Assembly: GCF_007859955.1 (NCBI RefSeq)
Contig: NZ_SJPR01000001.1
Span: 389,806-453,805 of the forward strand
Source of the DNA: Botrimarina colliarenosi
GTDB lineage: Bacteria; Planctomycetota; Planctomycetia; Pirellulales; Lacipirellulaceae
Reading direction: 5' to 3'
DNA: 64,000 nucleotides
Below, one piece after another: positions 25,001-34,976 of the stretch. The position numbers and the translations under genes are program-made. Below the pieces are notes generated by a model that saw nothing but the letters and a program-made list of their open reading frames with translations, was not told the origin of the DNA and did no database searches. Numbering within the stretch: the first letter of the stretch is position 1; each line of letters starts with the position of its first letter.

Positions 25001-27883
25001 TTATTTACGGCGGCAAACTAGGAGGAGGTTTGCCAGCCCGACGGCGAGGAGCAAGCCGTTGGGCTCGGGCACAGTTTGCGTCCCATTGTTCGAAGCGACC
25101 TTGCCGTAGTTTGTCACCCAGACGTCGTAGTCCTCCTGCGACACGTCCCCGGGGGTTGTATCCCCATTCAAAGTGACCGATTCGTTCAGGTTGTCTCGCC
25201 AAACCGTGTAGTCGGCGGCGTCGACGACGCCGTCGCCGTTGTAGTCGCCATCGAGGCCGGGCAGTTCGCCCACCGTGAGGACCGTATAACCACCGAACGA
25301 GTCAAACACCTGTTGGATGGTGTAGTCGACTCCCGGGGTGGCGTTCAGAATGCTCTCGTAGGTATCGCCGTCCCAATAAAACACTGCGTCCGCGTAAACG
25401 TCACCAAAGAACTCGCTCGCGGTGTTCGCAAGACGCCTTCCTCCGTTTAAAAAAACGAATTGGCCCCCCTCACGCATCTTAATTTGGGCGACATCCGAAC
25501 TCCCAAAGATAAAATTCAACGAGAACCGTCCCCCTCGTTCCAGGAGTATCTCAGCCGGTCCCGATTCACTCGTCGAGCTTGGCTGGAATGAAAGGAGATC
25601 CGCCTCAAAGTGTGATCCCGCGCCCGAGACGACCAATTGCGTGTCGCCCGCATAGAGTGTCGTTACACCAAAGCGCGCCCGTGCGATTGCGCCGCCTTCG
25701 ACAACAAATCGGGCGCCGCCATCACGACCCATTTCCAGTTGGGAAGAGGTAAAAAAGGCGTTTTCTCCTCGCACTGTCACACTGGCTCTCGGCAAGCTGC
25801 AATCGGTACAGGCCCCTCCAATTTCGGTGATCCCAAAGTCGTTGTTGACGCCCCCACCCTCCACATTCACCACGCCGCCGTGGGCAACGACTATCCCGCG
25901 GGGCGCCAACTGCGAGTCTGAATCGCGAATGGTCAGGGTCCCAACAGAACCTCCCTGACCACCAATGCGGGTAGGTCCCGAACCGACGTAGGCGTCCTGC
26001 TCGATCGTGAGCGATCCGTCCCCTGAAGTTCCTATGTTGAGTGAGTCGTTAAACCAAAACGTGTTCGCCCCCTTCACCACAGCTGTGCCGTTCGATCCGG
26101 GATGGTATCCGAGGTAGGCCTTGCCCGAACGAATCTTCTGTCCATCGGCGATCGTCAACGAGGCTGAACCGTTGTAGCCGACGCCAAGCGATCCTTTGGC
26201 GGGGCTTGAGGATTGGGCAGAAAGTTCGATTGTGACATTCTGACCCGGCTCTTGATTGATCGTGAATTGCTGGTCAAGGGGGTGCGTTGCGTCAAAGGTA
26301 AGGTCGAAATCGCTCACCAAGCCAGTCGTTCTAATGACACCTGCGCCTCGCAGATTTGCTGGCGCCGCGATCAATCCGCCAACCGAAATCGTGGCCCCAT
26401 CAAGAACAACGTTGCTGCTGGCGTTGACGATCAAATCCTTGTTGACATTCAGCGTACTGTCGGCGTCGATTGAGAGCGTCCCCGATCCTTCGGGGCCGAG
26501 CGCTATCGAGCCCGCCGAGACACTGCCGCCCGACTCGACCGTCAGTGAGCCGGCGCCGTTTCGACCAACGGTGATTTCGCCGGCGGAATTCCACAACGTC
26601 CCCACGCCAGAGACGACCGCGACCCCATGGGAACCGGTGTGGTAGCCGAGTTCACCACGACCCGAGTAAACCACTTGGCCGCCGGAGAGACTCAGCGTAC
26701 CGGCGCCGCGAAAACCGGCCCCAAGCACCGCTTCGCTTTTACCTGTCCCACCGAAATCAGCATTCAGGGTGACGCTCTGATCGGGCAACCCGTTGAAGAG
26801 CCATTGCTGTTGTAAGTCGGCAGCCGACGCGATCGTGACGTCGATGTCGCTGACAACTCCGCGAGCGTTGATCGTCCCTGTCCCGAGAAGCTCAGTAGGC
26901 GAGGCGAGGAGTCCCTGCGTCTCGACCACTCCGCCGTCGAATTGAACGACGCCGGTTCCATTCGAGCCACGTCCCACATAGAGGTTGACGGCGTTCACCG
27001 CTCCGGCCGACCCCACCTGCAACGTTCCCGCGGCGTTGTCCCCGACGACAATGTCGCCGCCGTCGACGACGCCATCGTTATCGACCCTGAGAACGCCCGT
27101 CGAATTGCCACCGATGTAAACGCCCCGCGTGCCTCGCAGTTGCGACCCGATGTCGGTCACCGTCACCAGGCCCGACGCGTTGGAGTGTCGGCTCACATAG
27201 ACCTCGTCGGCCAAGACGCGGCCCCCAGAGTCGATGCTTAGAATGCCGGTCCCGAAGTTGCCGACGTAGACATCGTTTATGTAGCTACCTTCGACGTCTA
27301 GCAACGAGTTGGCCCCGCTGACAGTCACTTGTCCCGTCGAGCCCAACCCGTCCGCTATCGTGACGACATCCGCTGACACCTTACCGCCATCCATGACGTC
27401 GAGGACTCCGGTCCCCGCCGCCCCAACTTCAAGCCAGCGATTAATGATCCATCTTGATCCGGCGCCGGTCACCAGGGCGTTCCCCTCAGCCCCCGAGCGT
27501 GACCCGAGGGAAGCCCAGTAGCCGTTCACTTGACCGCTGTCGGCGATCGTCAACGTCCCTTGCCCCCGATAGCCGAGGTAGATCCAGCTGTCGTTCCTCC
27601 AGGTCGAGACCGCGCCAGAGACCGTGATAGCGCCATTTCCCGTCGTGGCATACCCGACGTAGGCGTCATCGTTGGCGACATAGCTGCCTTCGTCGATCAA
27701 GAGCGACCCGACGTTCGTGTCACCGACATAGAGATCCGTGGTGGTCCCCAAGTCCCACGGATCCGCCACGCCGTCGTAGGCCGGGCTATAGTCGTCGGTC
27801 GCGGTGATTGCCGCGTCCGAGCTGGCGGCGGCCACCAGACAGAGGAATACCGCGACGGCTCGCTGTTGCGTCGAGAAGGACAT
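25001..27883 (-). CDS. giant PEP-CTERM beta-repeat protein with dockerin-like tail (copy 1)
   Basis: A 960-residue exported protein. The signal peptide spans about residues 1-25. It is followed by many ~40-residue repeats with the pattern GxGxLTI(D)xGGxV, built around phrases such as VYVGNFGTGILSIDSGGRVL and VGDNAAGTLQVGSAGAV, which match the T5SS/PEP-CTERM-associated repeat and predict a beta-helix. Near the C-terminus lies a dockerin-like EF-hand pair (DYNGDGVVDAADYTVW, then QEDYDVWVTNYG) and then a PEP-CTERM anchor (VPEPNG, a hydrophobic stretch and CRRK). It is predicted to be a surface fibre or adhesin. A shorter homologue is at 31206-33041. Confidence 0.9.
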   Translation of the reverse strand: MSFSTQQRAVAVFLCLVAAASSDAAITATDDYSPAYDGVADPWDLGTTTDLYVGDTNVGSLLIDEGSYVANDDAYVGYATTGNGAITVSGAVSTWRNDSWIYLGYRGQGTLTIADSGQVNGYWASLGSRSGAEGNALVTGAGSRWIINRWLEVGAAGTGVLDVMDGGKVSADVVTIADGLGSTGQVTVSGANSLLDVEGSYINDVYVGNFGTGILSIDSGGRVLADEVYVSRHSNASGLVTVTDIGSQLRGTRGVYIGGNSTGVLRVDNDGVVDGGDIVVGDNAAGTLQVGSAGAVNAVNLYVGRGSNGTGVVQFDGGVVETQGLLASPTELLGTGTINARGVVSDIDVTIASAADLQQQWLFNGLPDQSVTLNADFGGTGKSEAVLGAGFRGAGTLSLSGGQVVYSGRGELGYHTGSHGVAVVSGVGTLWNSAGEITVGRNGAGSLTVESGGSVSAGSIALGPEGSGTLSIDADSTLNVNKDLIVNASSNVVLDGATISVGGLIAAPANLRGAGVIRTTGLVSDFDLTFDATHPLDQQFTINQEPGQNVTIELSAQSSSPAKGSLGVGYNGSASLTIADGQKIRSGKAYLGYHPGSNGTAVVKGANTFWFNDSLNIGTSGDGSLTIEQDAYVGSGPTRIGGQGGSVGTLTIRDSDSQLAPRGIVVAHGGVVNVEGGGVNNDFGITEIGGACTDCSLPRASVTVRGENAFFTSSQLEMGRDGGARFVVEGGAIARARFGVTTLYAGDTQLVVSGAGSHFEADLLSFQPSSTSESGPAEILLERGGRFSLNFIFGSSDVAQIKMREGGQFVFLNGGRRLANTASEFFGDVYADAVFYWDGDTYESILNATPGVDYTIQQVFDSFGGYTVLTVGELPGLDGDYNGDGVVDAADYTVWRDNLNESVTLNGDTTPGDVSQEDYDVWVTNYGKVASNNGTQTVPEPNGLLLAVGLANLLLVCRRK

Positions 27884-27996
27884 TGTTGTCGAACCCCCAA
27901 AGGAAGCGGCGGGCTTGCGCCGGGACAGCAGCCCCGACTTTAGCTAACGCTAAATTCCGTGGAGGGCTTCATTTTTCCTGCCCTTCACCGTTCCTT

Positions 27997-29085
27997 TCAC
28001 TTCCGGAACGCTCGGGGCCGTATCACGTCGCGCGCCAGTCCGACACGCTCCATCCCGAGTATAATCAGGTACATCAGGTCGAATTCCCACCATCGGTGCC
28101 AATTCGAGGCGCTGGCGGGTTCGGCGTGGTGGTTGTTGTGCCACCCCTCGCCGCTGCTGAGCATCGCCACGAGCCAGTTGTTGCGGCTGTTCTCGTCCGT
28201 CTCGTAGTTGCGGTAGCCGAACAGGTGGCTCAACGAGTTGACCGACCAGCTGATGTGCCACACCACGACCGTCCGCAGGAAGACCCCCCAGACCAGCAGA
28301 CTCGCCCCGAGTTGGACCCCGGCGGCCGGCTCACCCGTCATGGCGAACCCCGCTACAAAACCGACGACCGCGTAGAGCAGCGCATGGGCGGCGTAGATCA
28401 GCAGCGGCAGCTCGCCCCGTTGCAGCCGCAGGTAGAAGGGCGTCCGCAACACGTCGCGGGCGTAACGCTCGAACACCGAGAGGCTACGCACCTTGGGGTT
28501 CGCCATCAACAACCATCCGAGGTGTCCCCAGAACGCCCCTGCGAGCGGGCTGTGGGGGTCGTCACGGTGGTCCGCGTCGCTGTGGTGCAGGCGGTGGGCC
28601 GCCACCCAACTCGCCGGCGAGTCCTCCAAGCAGCAGACAGCGACCACGACAAACGCCCGCTCCAGCCAGGCAGGCACCGCAAAGCTGCGGTGGGTCAGCA
28701 GCCGGTGATAACAGAGGTTGATCCCAACCGCCCCGTAGAAATAAACACCGGCCACGAACGCGATCACGCCCCACCAGCTGAACAGCCAAGGGGTGATCAC
28801 GAGAAGCGCAAGCAAGTGGATCGCCACGATCGGCGTGGCGTAGCGCCAGTTGACGGCGTGGATCACCCCCGAGGGAAGCTCCAGCCGTCTTGTCGATGGA
28901 GCCTCTGCCGATGGGGCCACTGCCGATGGGGCCACTGCCGATGGGGCCACTGTCGACGGGGCCACTGTCGATGACGCAACGCGCGACGCGACGCGACGCG
29001 AGGCAATGCCGTCGTTCTCACCGCGGCGACGTTTTCTTCCTGCCGATTCGCCGCACGCAAGGGGGCGTTCATCCGATCTCTCCAT
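27997..29085 (-). CDS. acyl-CoA / fatty acid desaturase
   Basis: A 362-residue membrane di-iron desaturase. The three histidine boxes are present: HRLLTH, HRLHH and HNNHH, between four hydrophobic segments such as HLLALLVITPWLFSWWGVI. It inserts a cis double bond (delta-9 type by family resemblance) into acyl chains and so tunes membrane fluidity. The first ~65 residues are atypical: a Arg-rich start followed by six 5-residue repeats of the type TVAPS/AVAPS, encoded by a 15-bp tandem repeat. A start inside or after the repeat (for example at RRLELPSG) cannot be excluded. Confidence 0.9.
   Translation of the reverse strand: MERSDERPLACGESAGRKRRRGENDGIASRRVASRVASSTVAPSTVAPSAVAPSAVAPSAEAPSTRRLELPSGVIHAVNWRYATPIVAIHLLALLVITPWLFSWWGVIAFVAGVYFYGAVGINLCYHRLLTHRSFAVPAWLERAFVVVAVCCLEDSPASWVAAHRLHHSDADHRDDPHSPLAGAFWGHLGWLLMANPKVRSLSVFERYARDVLRTPFYLRLQRGELPLLIYAAHALLYAVVGFVAGFAMTGEPAAGVQLGASLLVWGVFLRTVVVWHISWSVNSLSHLFGYRNYETDENSRNNWLVAMLSSGEGWHNNHHAEPASASNWHRWWEFDLMYLIILGMERVGLARDVIRPRAFRK
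28891..28980. repeat. 15-bp tandem repeat, six copies, inside desaturase gene
   Basis: Six 15-bp units run from 28891 to 28980; three central units are identical (TGCCGATGGGGCCAC), the others differ at one to four bases. The unit is a multiple of three, so changes in copy number keep the desaturase frame and only lengthen or shorten an Ala/Pro/Ser/Thr/Val spacer before the first membrane segment. Confidence 0.9.
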
Positions 29086-29325
29086 GTCGGAGCAATATTG
29101 CTGCCTTGGCGAGAAGCGTGGTCCACGAGTCGACCGCTCACCAAGAATTTAGACCGAGGATAGGCGTGTCTCTTTCATCCAGCAAGGAATTCGTAGGAGC
29201 GATCCTCACCTTCTAAATCGCGACCCGAAAGGCTGCGCAAGGTGACTGCTTTACGGTGACCAAACCGCCGACAGAGCCGACTCCACTGCGACCACTTGGG
29301 TCCCTTTCGCACCAGCTCGCCCGAC

Positions 29326-29425
29326 GACCAGCGACGTGTTGCTCGACTAAGGCCAGCGACGTGTTGCTCGACTAAGGCCAGCGACCTGTTGCTCGACTAA
29401 GGCCAGCGACCTGTTGCTCGACTAA
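29326..29425. repeat. 25-bp tandem repeat, four copies
   Basis: Four head-to-tail units occupy 29326-29350, 29351-29375, 29376-29400 and 29401-29425. The consensus begins GGCCAGCGACGTGTTGCTCG and ends ACTAA; units 1-2 have CGACGTG and units 3-4 have CGACCTG. The array sits in the ~577-bp spacer between the divergent desaturase and sugar-dehydrogenase genes, about 240 bp before the latter. The rest of the spacer shows nothing I can name. There are no spacers, so it is not a CRISPR array. Confidence 0.92.
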
Positions 29426-29662
29426 GGTTGTCGCGTCGCTTAACTTTCTGAGCCGTCGATGTAGGATACCCCGCTTCAGCACTGCTAGGTTTTCGTGCTA
29501 GCCGCCCTACCGACGCGTCATGACCACCGGGAGATTCGCTCCCCACTGGCCAACCATTCGCCGGCGACAGCACGTCGGCCGGCTAGCGATTCGCCAAGCT
29601 AAAACAAGCGTTGCTGACACCCGTCACGAGCCGCCTCTTTGAGCCAACAGAGACCTAGAGCC

Positions 29663-30979
29663 ATGCGAACTCCGTCCGAACTGATCGTCGTCGCCACCAC
29701 CTGCTTGCTGCTTGGCGGGGGCGTTCCGGTCGACGCCGAAGTCGTCGAATCGCTCAGCGACGCCAAGAAAGCCGAGCTGGCCTCGCAGCCGCCGGTGACC
29801 GTCTCGACCGCGGTGGGCGACCTGAAGTTGCCGCCCCCTTACAAGTCGAAATCGACGACCAAGAATAGTAAAATCGTGCCGTGGCCCGAGGGCGCCGGGC
29901 CGCAAGCGCCCGACGGTTTCACGGTCACCAAGTTCGCCGAGGGCCTAGAACACCCGCGCCGGGTCTATGTGGGGCCGAGCGGCGAGGACTACTTCGTCGC
30001 CCTCAGTGACGACGCCAGCAAGAGCGCCAACCGCATCGTGCTGCTCCGCGACGCCGACCGTGACGGCGAGGTCGACGAGACGTTCGAGTTCGCCAGCGCG
30101 GCGAACGGCCTCAACCAGCCTTACGGCATGGCGATCGTCGACAACCACTTCTACGTGGGCAATGTCGATTCGGTGATGAGGTGGCCCTACCGCGAAGGGA
30201 TGACGCAACTCGATGGCGAAGGCGAGCAAATCGCCGAGCTGCCGGCGGGCGGCTACAACCACCACTGGACCCGCAACCTGCTGCCGACCAAGGAGGGCGA
30301 CCGCCTCTTGGTGACCGTTGGCTCCTCCAGCAATGTCGGCGAGCACGGCATGGACAAGGAAGAGCGACGCGCCGGCATCCTCGTCATGAATCCCGATGGG
30401 TCGGACGAGGCGATTTACGCGTCGGGCCTGCGGAACCCGGTCGGCATGGACTACAACCCGGTCACAGGCGAGCTATGGACCGCGGTCAACGAACGCGACG
30501 AAATCGGCGACAACCTCGTCCCCGATTACATCACCAGCGTCCGCCGGGGCGGGTGGTACGGCTGGCCTTACTCGTACTACGGCGACATCCGCGACCCGCG
30601 GTGGGCCGAGGAGCCCCACACCGACTTGGTCGACAGAGCGATCGTCCCCGACGTTCCCGTTGGGGCGCACACCGCCTCGTTGGGTTTAGCGTTCTACACC
30701 AAGGAAGCGTTCCCCGAGCGTTTTCGCGGCGGGGCATTCGTCGGCCAGCACGGCTCTTGGAATCGGTCCAAATTCGCCGGCTACAAGGTGCTGTTCGTGC
30801 CGTTCGACGAAGCGGGCCGTCCCCAGCCGCCCGAAGACTTCCTCACCGGCTTCATCGCCGACGGCGACGCGAGCCAGGTTTACGGCCGCCCTGTGAGCGT
30901 CGAAGTCACGCCGCGGGGCGACCTGCTGGTGAGCGACGACGACGGCGGCGTCATCTGGCGCGTGTCGTACAGCGATTGA
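29663..30979 (+). CDS. PQQ-type sorbosone/sugar dehydrogenase, exported
   Basis: A 438-residue exported protein with signal peptide (MRTPSELIVVATTCLLLGGG). It is a six-bladed beta-propeller of the glucose/sorbosone dehydrogenase type: GFTVTKFAEGLEHPRRVYVG, RDADRDGEVDETFEF, LNQPYGMAIVDNHFYVGN, YNHHWTRNLL, YASGLRNPVGMDYNP and FVGQHGSWNRSKFAGYKV. Members oxidise aldoses or sorbosone with pyrroloquinoline quinone in the periplasm; the HxW and RNP stretches lie where cofactor and calcium bind. No pqq genes are in the window. The ATG at 29663 is preferred over the in-frame start at 29639 because it opens the signal peptide. Confidence 0.9.
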   Translation: MRTPSELIVVATTCLLLGGGVPVDAEVVESLSDAKKAELASQPPVTVSTAVGDLKLPPPYKSKSTTKNSKIVPWPEGAGPQAPDGFTVTKFAEGLEHPRRVYVGPSGEDYFVALSDDASKSANRIVLLRDADRDGEVDETFEFASAANGLNQPYGMAIVDNHFYVGNVDSVMRWPYREGMTQLDGEGEQIAELPAGGYNHHWTRNLLPTKEGDRLLVTVGSSSNVGEHGMDKEERRAGILVMNPDGSDEAIYASGLRNPVGMDYNPVTGELWTAVNERDEIGDNLVPDYITSVRRGGWYGWPYSYYGDIRDPRWAEEPHTDLVDRAIVPDVPVGAHTASLGLAFYTKEAFPERFRGGAFVGQHGSWNRSKFAGYKVLFVPFDEAGRPQPPEDFLTGFIADGDASQVYGRPVSVEVTPRGDLLVSDDDGGVIWRVSYSD

Positions 30980-31033
30980 GGCTCGGCGCGTTATGTTGAC
31001 GGCCTTCGGCGAAGAAGGGCGTCGTTAAGTAGC

Positions 31034-31098
31034 GGGGCGGTCCTTTCTCCGCTGCTGCCCGAGGCAAGCGCCTGCGGCTCAAGTGGGGGGACCGCCCC
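31034..31098. repeat. 10-bp perfect inverted repeat in convergent spacer
   Basis: GGGGCGGTCC at 31034-31043 and GGACCGCCCC at 31089-31098 are exact reverse complements, with an inner imperfect stem rich in GCC/GGC. It lies between the convergent sugar-dehydrogenase gene and the minus-strand PEP-CTERM gene. It could act as a shared transcript end, but there is no T-run. Confidence 0.55.
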
Positions 31099-31205
31099 TC
31101 GCAACCGTGCCCAGTAAGTCCGGCCGCCGGCTTCTCTCGGCAAGTTGGCGGACGATCAGGCGGTAACTTCATGTTCGGCCGAGCTTACGGCGACCGAGCC
31201 TTTCG

Positions 31206-33041
31206 TTATTGACGGTGACAAACGACGAGAAGATTTGTCAGCACCGCGGCGAGGAGCAAGCCGTTCGGTTCGGGCACGGGTTGTGTCCCATTGTTCGGTG
31301 TTACATTGCCGTAGTTCGCGGCCCAGACTTCATAGTCTTGCTGCGTGACGGTTCCAGGGGTCGTGTCGCCCGGCAGAGTTGCGTCCGAGTCGAGCCGGTC
31401 GCGCCAGACGGTGTAGTCGACGGCGTTGACGACGCCGTCGCCGTTGTAGTCGCCATCGATCGTCGGCAGCACGCCGACGGTTAGCAGCGTGAAGCCAGCC
31501 AAGTCGCCGCCGCCCTGATACTCCAGCGTGTAGTCGACGCCGAGCGTAGCGGACAGCAGGGTCTCGTAATTGTCGCCGTCCCAGTACCGGATTTCGTTGA
31601 TCTCCGTTCCATCGAGAAACTGGGTCAGTGAACCCTCCCTGTCCCCCGGCAAGGCGAGACGCCCACCGTCGCGCAAGGCGAAGCCGGGACCCTCATAGGT
31701 CGAGTTCAGCGCGCTCTTGAGGCGGGTATTCACCTTGAGCATGGCGCCCTGCTCGACAAGCACCGAGGTTGGGCCAATGGTATCCGACGCGCCAAAACGC
31801 CAGCTATTGCGTTTAATCTCCAGGAAGTCGGTCTCTACCTGTGACTCGGGGCCTGTGACTAAGAGTTGCCCCGGATCGAACCCGATCGACCCAACTCGGA
31901 TCGCGGGCGAGTAAACGCGGCCTCCCTCCTCGACGCGGAGCTGCGCCGCTGAGCTGCTGCCCACCGCTAAAAAGTTCTCGGTCGCTATCTCGCTACCAGC
32001 CCCCGTCACTGTGACAACGGGGAACGCGTCTCCCCCGGAAGAAGCGCCTCCGATAATAAAGTAGTTCGCGACCTGCACCTTCGCGGCGTCATCGACGACA
32101 AACGGCGTGTCACCGCTGACATAGACGTCTTCCCCCGTGAACAGAGACCCAACCCCACTGACCCGCAGTGAGGCGTTTGAAAAGTAGCTTCCGATATCGG
32201 CGTTGAGGGCGTGCAAGTGAGCCCCCTGCTCGATTACCACCTCGCCCACCCCACTGTTACCGGCCGCGAGGTGGTTCGTGATCTCCCATGTGGAGCCTGC
32301 GCCGGTGATAATGGCTCGACCGTTTGAGCCGTAGCCCTTGCCAAGCGTTCCATATTCGGACTGAATGTTTTGGCCGTCCGAGATGGTGAGCGTTGCCGAG
32401 TTGCGGAAGCCGGCGCCGAGATGGTGAAAGCTCCCGGTGGACACCGCCGGCGACAAGTGTAGTTCGACGTTCTGCTCGGGAATGGAGTCGAACAAGAAGT
32501 CCTGCGAGGTCTCATGGTTGGTGTCGAACGTGAGGTCGAAGTCGCTCACCAGCCCATTGGCGTAGATGGCGCCATCGCCCTCCAAAAAGTCGGGCGAGGC
32601 GAAGAGACTGCCGGTTTCGAGGATTCCACCGTCGAACTGGATCGCGGTTGGGTAACTCGAAGAGACGCGATGCACCTGGGTGACGCCGCCAACTATCGCT
32701 CTGCCGCCATCAACCAATTCAAGCCGCGCCCGACCTCCGTTCCCCAGGAACAGGTCCGACACGGTCTTCAGAATCGCACCGTCGCCGACAACCGAGATCG
32801 CCCCGTCGCCACCACTTGAGACGCCAAAGTAGGCCTTGCCGGCCAGCACCTGGCTGTCGCCGTCAATCGTGAGGGTCCCCGCCGCGGTGTTGCCGACGAA
32901 GAGATCAATCTCCGGTGCGGGCTCCCACGGGTCCGACACGCCGTCGTACGCCGGGCTGTAGTCGCCGGTTGCCGTGATCGCCGCATCACTTTTGATGGCG
33001 GCAATCAAGCAAAGGAGCGTTGCTGCGGTTCGTAGTCGCAT
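31206..33041 (-). CDS. PEP-CTERM beta-repeat protein with dockerin-like tail (copy 2)
   Basis: A 611-residue shorter relative of the protein at 25001-27883. Both start with a similar signal peptide and the sequence ITATxDYSPAYDG, share the repeats typified by GDGAISVVGDGA and GNSGVGEVVIEQGAHL, and end with DYNGDGVVNAVDYTVW, a second QQDYEVWAANYG and a PEP-CTERM anchor (VPEPNG, hydrophobic, CHRQ). The frame is open 33 codons upstream, but the ATG at 33041 opens the signal peptide. Predicted surface beta-helix protein. The two copies lie 3.3 kb apart with a desaturase and a sugar dehydrogenase between them. Confidence 0.88.
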   Translation of the reverse strand: MRLRTAATLLCLIAAIKSDAAITATGDYSPAYDGVSDPWEPAPEIDLFVGNTAAGTLTIDGDSQVLAGKAYFGVSSGGDGAISVVGDGAILKTVSDLFLGNGGRARLELVDGGRAIVGGVTQVHRVSSSYPTAIQFDGGILETGSLFASPDFLEGDGAIYANGLVSDFDLTFDTNHETSQDFLFDSIPEQNVELHLSPAVSTGSFHHLGAGFRNSATLTISDGQNIQSEYGTLGKGYGSNGRAIITGAGSTWEITNHLAAGNSGVGEVVIEQGAHLHALNADIGSYFSNASLRVSGVGSLFTGEDVYVSGDTPFVVDDAAKVQVANYFIIGGASSGGDAFPVVTVTGAGSEIATENFLAVGSSSAAQLRVEEGGRVYSPAIRVGSIGFDPGQLLVTGPESQVETDFLEIKRNSWRFGASDTIGPTSVLVEQGAMLKVNTRLKSALNSTYEGPGFALRDGGRLALPGDREGSLTQFLDGTEINEIRYWDGDNYETLLSATLGVDYTLEYQGGGDLAGFTLLTVGVLPTIDGDYNGDGVVNAVDYTVWRDRLDSDATLPGDTTPGTVTQQDYEVWAANYGNVTPNNGTQPVPEPNGLLLAAVLTNLLVVCHRQ

Positions 33042-33287
33042 CAAAGAAAACAACGTCGTCAAATCCGTCGAAAAAGGCGCCGGCGGGAGCCACTCAGGAT
33101 AGCCGCAGACCGGGCCGGAAAAGCCAACTTTTTGCGTCAAAACCGCTCACGCTGGGGGTCCGATTAGGGCGGCATTTTTCTCGTCCCCCGGTGTTGTCTG
33201 CGCATTTCTAGGTCTCCGATTCGGCGCTGCTAGCTGCTAAGCTTGGGCTTTCCCGCCTCGCGACACGGACCGGAGCCCCCCAAAAGC

Positions 33288-34976
33288 ATGGCCAAGCACA
33301 TTTTTGTCACCGGCGGTGTCGTCAGCTCGCTCGGCAAAGGGCTCACCTCCGCGTCGGTCGGCATGCTGCTCGAGAAGCGGGGCCTCTCGGTCCGGATGCA
33401 GAAGCTCGACCCCTACCTGAACGTCGATCCGGGGACCATGTCCCCCTACCAGCACGGCGAGGTCTACGTCCTCGACGACGGCTCGGAGACCGACCTCGAC
33501 CTGGGCCACTACGAGCGATTCACCAGCGGCCCGCTGACGCGCGACTCGAACTACACCACCGGGCAGATCTATCTGTCGGTGATCGAGAAGGAACGCCGCG
33601 GCGAGTTTTTGGGCAAGACCGTCCAGGTCATCCCGCACGTCACCGGCGAGATCCAGCAGTGCATCGCCCGGCTCGCCGACACGAAGGACGCCGACGGCCG
33701 CAAGCCGGACGTCGTCATCACCGAGATCGGCGGCACGGTGGGCGACATCGAGAGCCTGCCGTTCATGGAGGCGATCCGCCAGTTCGCGTTCACGGCCGGC
33801 AAGGGGAACTGCCTGTTCATGCACCTGACGCTGGTGCCGTACCTGAAGGCGGCCCGCGAACTGAAGACCAAGCCGACCCAGCACTCGGTCGGCCTGTTGC
33901 GGCAGATCGGCATCCAGCCCGACATCCTCGTCTGTCGGACCGAGCAGCCGATCGGCCGCGAGGATCGCGAAAAGATCGCCCTATTCTGCAACGTGCCGTT
34001 CGACGCCGTCATCGAAGAACGCGACAAGGACTTCAGCATCTACGAGGTGCCGCTGTCGCTGGTCGAGAACCGCCTCGACGCGCAGATCTGCGAGCGGCTG
34101 GGGCTCGACACGCCCGAGCCGAACCTCGACGACTGGCACGACTTGCTCAACCGCCTGCGTCGGCCCGACCACGAGATCTCGATCGCCGTGGTTGGCAAGT
34201 ACGCCGAGCACCGCGACGCCTACAAGAGCATCTACGAGTCGATCGACCACGCCGGCATCCACCACAAGGCGCAGATCCGCATCGGCCGCATCCGCAGCGA
34301 AGACGTCGAGGCCGAAGGGCCCGAACGGCTGTTGTCGGGCTACGACGGCGTGCTGGTGCCGGGCGGCTTTGGCGAGCGAGGCATCGAGGGCAAGGTCCAG
34401 GCGATCCGCTGGGCCCGCGAACGCGGCGTGCCGTTCTTCGGCATCTGTCTCGGCATGCAGTGCGCCGTGGTCGAGTACGGCCGCGACGTTGTCGGACTCC
34501 AGGGGGCTCACAGCACGGAGTTCGATAAGGACACGGCCCACCCGGTGATCTGCCTGCTGGACGAGCAGCGCGAGGTCACCAACAAGGGGGGCACGATGCG
34601 GCTCGGCGCGCAGCCGACGGTGCTCGCCGAGGGGTCGCTCATCGAGTCGTGCTACGGCAAATCCACCGTCGACGAGCGGCACCGTCACCGCTACGAGTTC
34701 AACAACGTCTACCGCCAGCAGTACGAGGCGAACGGCCTCCGCTTCGGCGGCACCAGCCCCGACGGCAAGTTAGTCGAGGCGATCGAACTGCCGGACCACC
34801 CCTGGTTCCTGGCGGTGCAGTACCACCCCGAGTTCAAGAGCAAACCGATCAAGGCCCAGCCGCTGTTCGCCGGTTTTATCGGCGCGGCGGTCGCCTACCG
34901 CAACCGTCGCAAGGAGCGCGGCTCGGCGGGTGAGCAAGCCTCCGAAAAGAGCGAGTCGACCCAGCAGGCAACCTAA
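33288..34976 (+). CDS. pyrG: CTP synthase
   Basis: A 562-residue CTP synthase, which converts UTP to CTP using ATP and glutamine. The synthetase half opens [19 protein letters not shown]. The glutaminase half has the nucleophile Cys387 in FGICLGMQ and the His513/Glu515 pair in YHPEFKS. It is somewhat longer than the usual ~540 residues because of a C-terminal charged tail ([16 protein letters not shown]). The ATG at 33288 is the canonical start. The stop TAA shares one base with the ATG of the next gene, so the two are probably translationally coupled. Confidence 0.97.
   Translation: MAKHIFVTGGVVSSLGKGLTSASVGMLLEKRGLSVRMQKLDPYLNVDPGTMSPYQHGEVYVLDDGSETDLDLGHYERFTSGPLTRDSNYTTGQIYLSVIEKERRGEFLGKTVQVIPHVTGEIQQCIARLADTKDADGRKPDVVITEIGGTVGDIESLPFMEAIRQFAFTAGKGNCLFMHLTLVPYLKAARELKTKPTQHSVGLLRQIGIQPDILVCRTEQPIGREDREKIALFCNVPFDAVIEERDKDFSIYEVPLSLVENRLDAQICERLGLDTPEPNLDDWHDLLNRLRRPDHEISIAVVGKYAEHRDAYKSIYESIDHAGIHHKAQIRIGRIRSEDVEAEGPERLLSGYDGVLVPGGFGERGIEGKVQAIRWARERGVPFFGICLGMQCAVVEYGRDVVGLQGAHSTEFDKDTAHPVICLLDEQREVTNKGGTMRLGAQPTVLAEGSLIESCYGKSTVDERHRHRYEFNNVYRQQYEANGLRFGGTSPDGKLVEAIELPDHPWFLAVQYHPEFKSKPIKAQPLFAGFIGAAVAYRNRRKERGSAGEQASEKSESTQQAT

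Noticed and set aside
29326..29425. CRISPR-like direct repeats
   Set aside because: The 25-bp units are contiguous, with no spacers and no cas genes.
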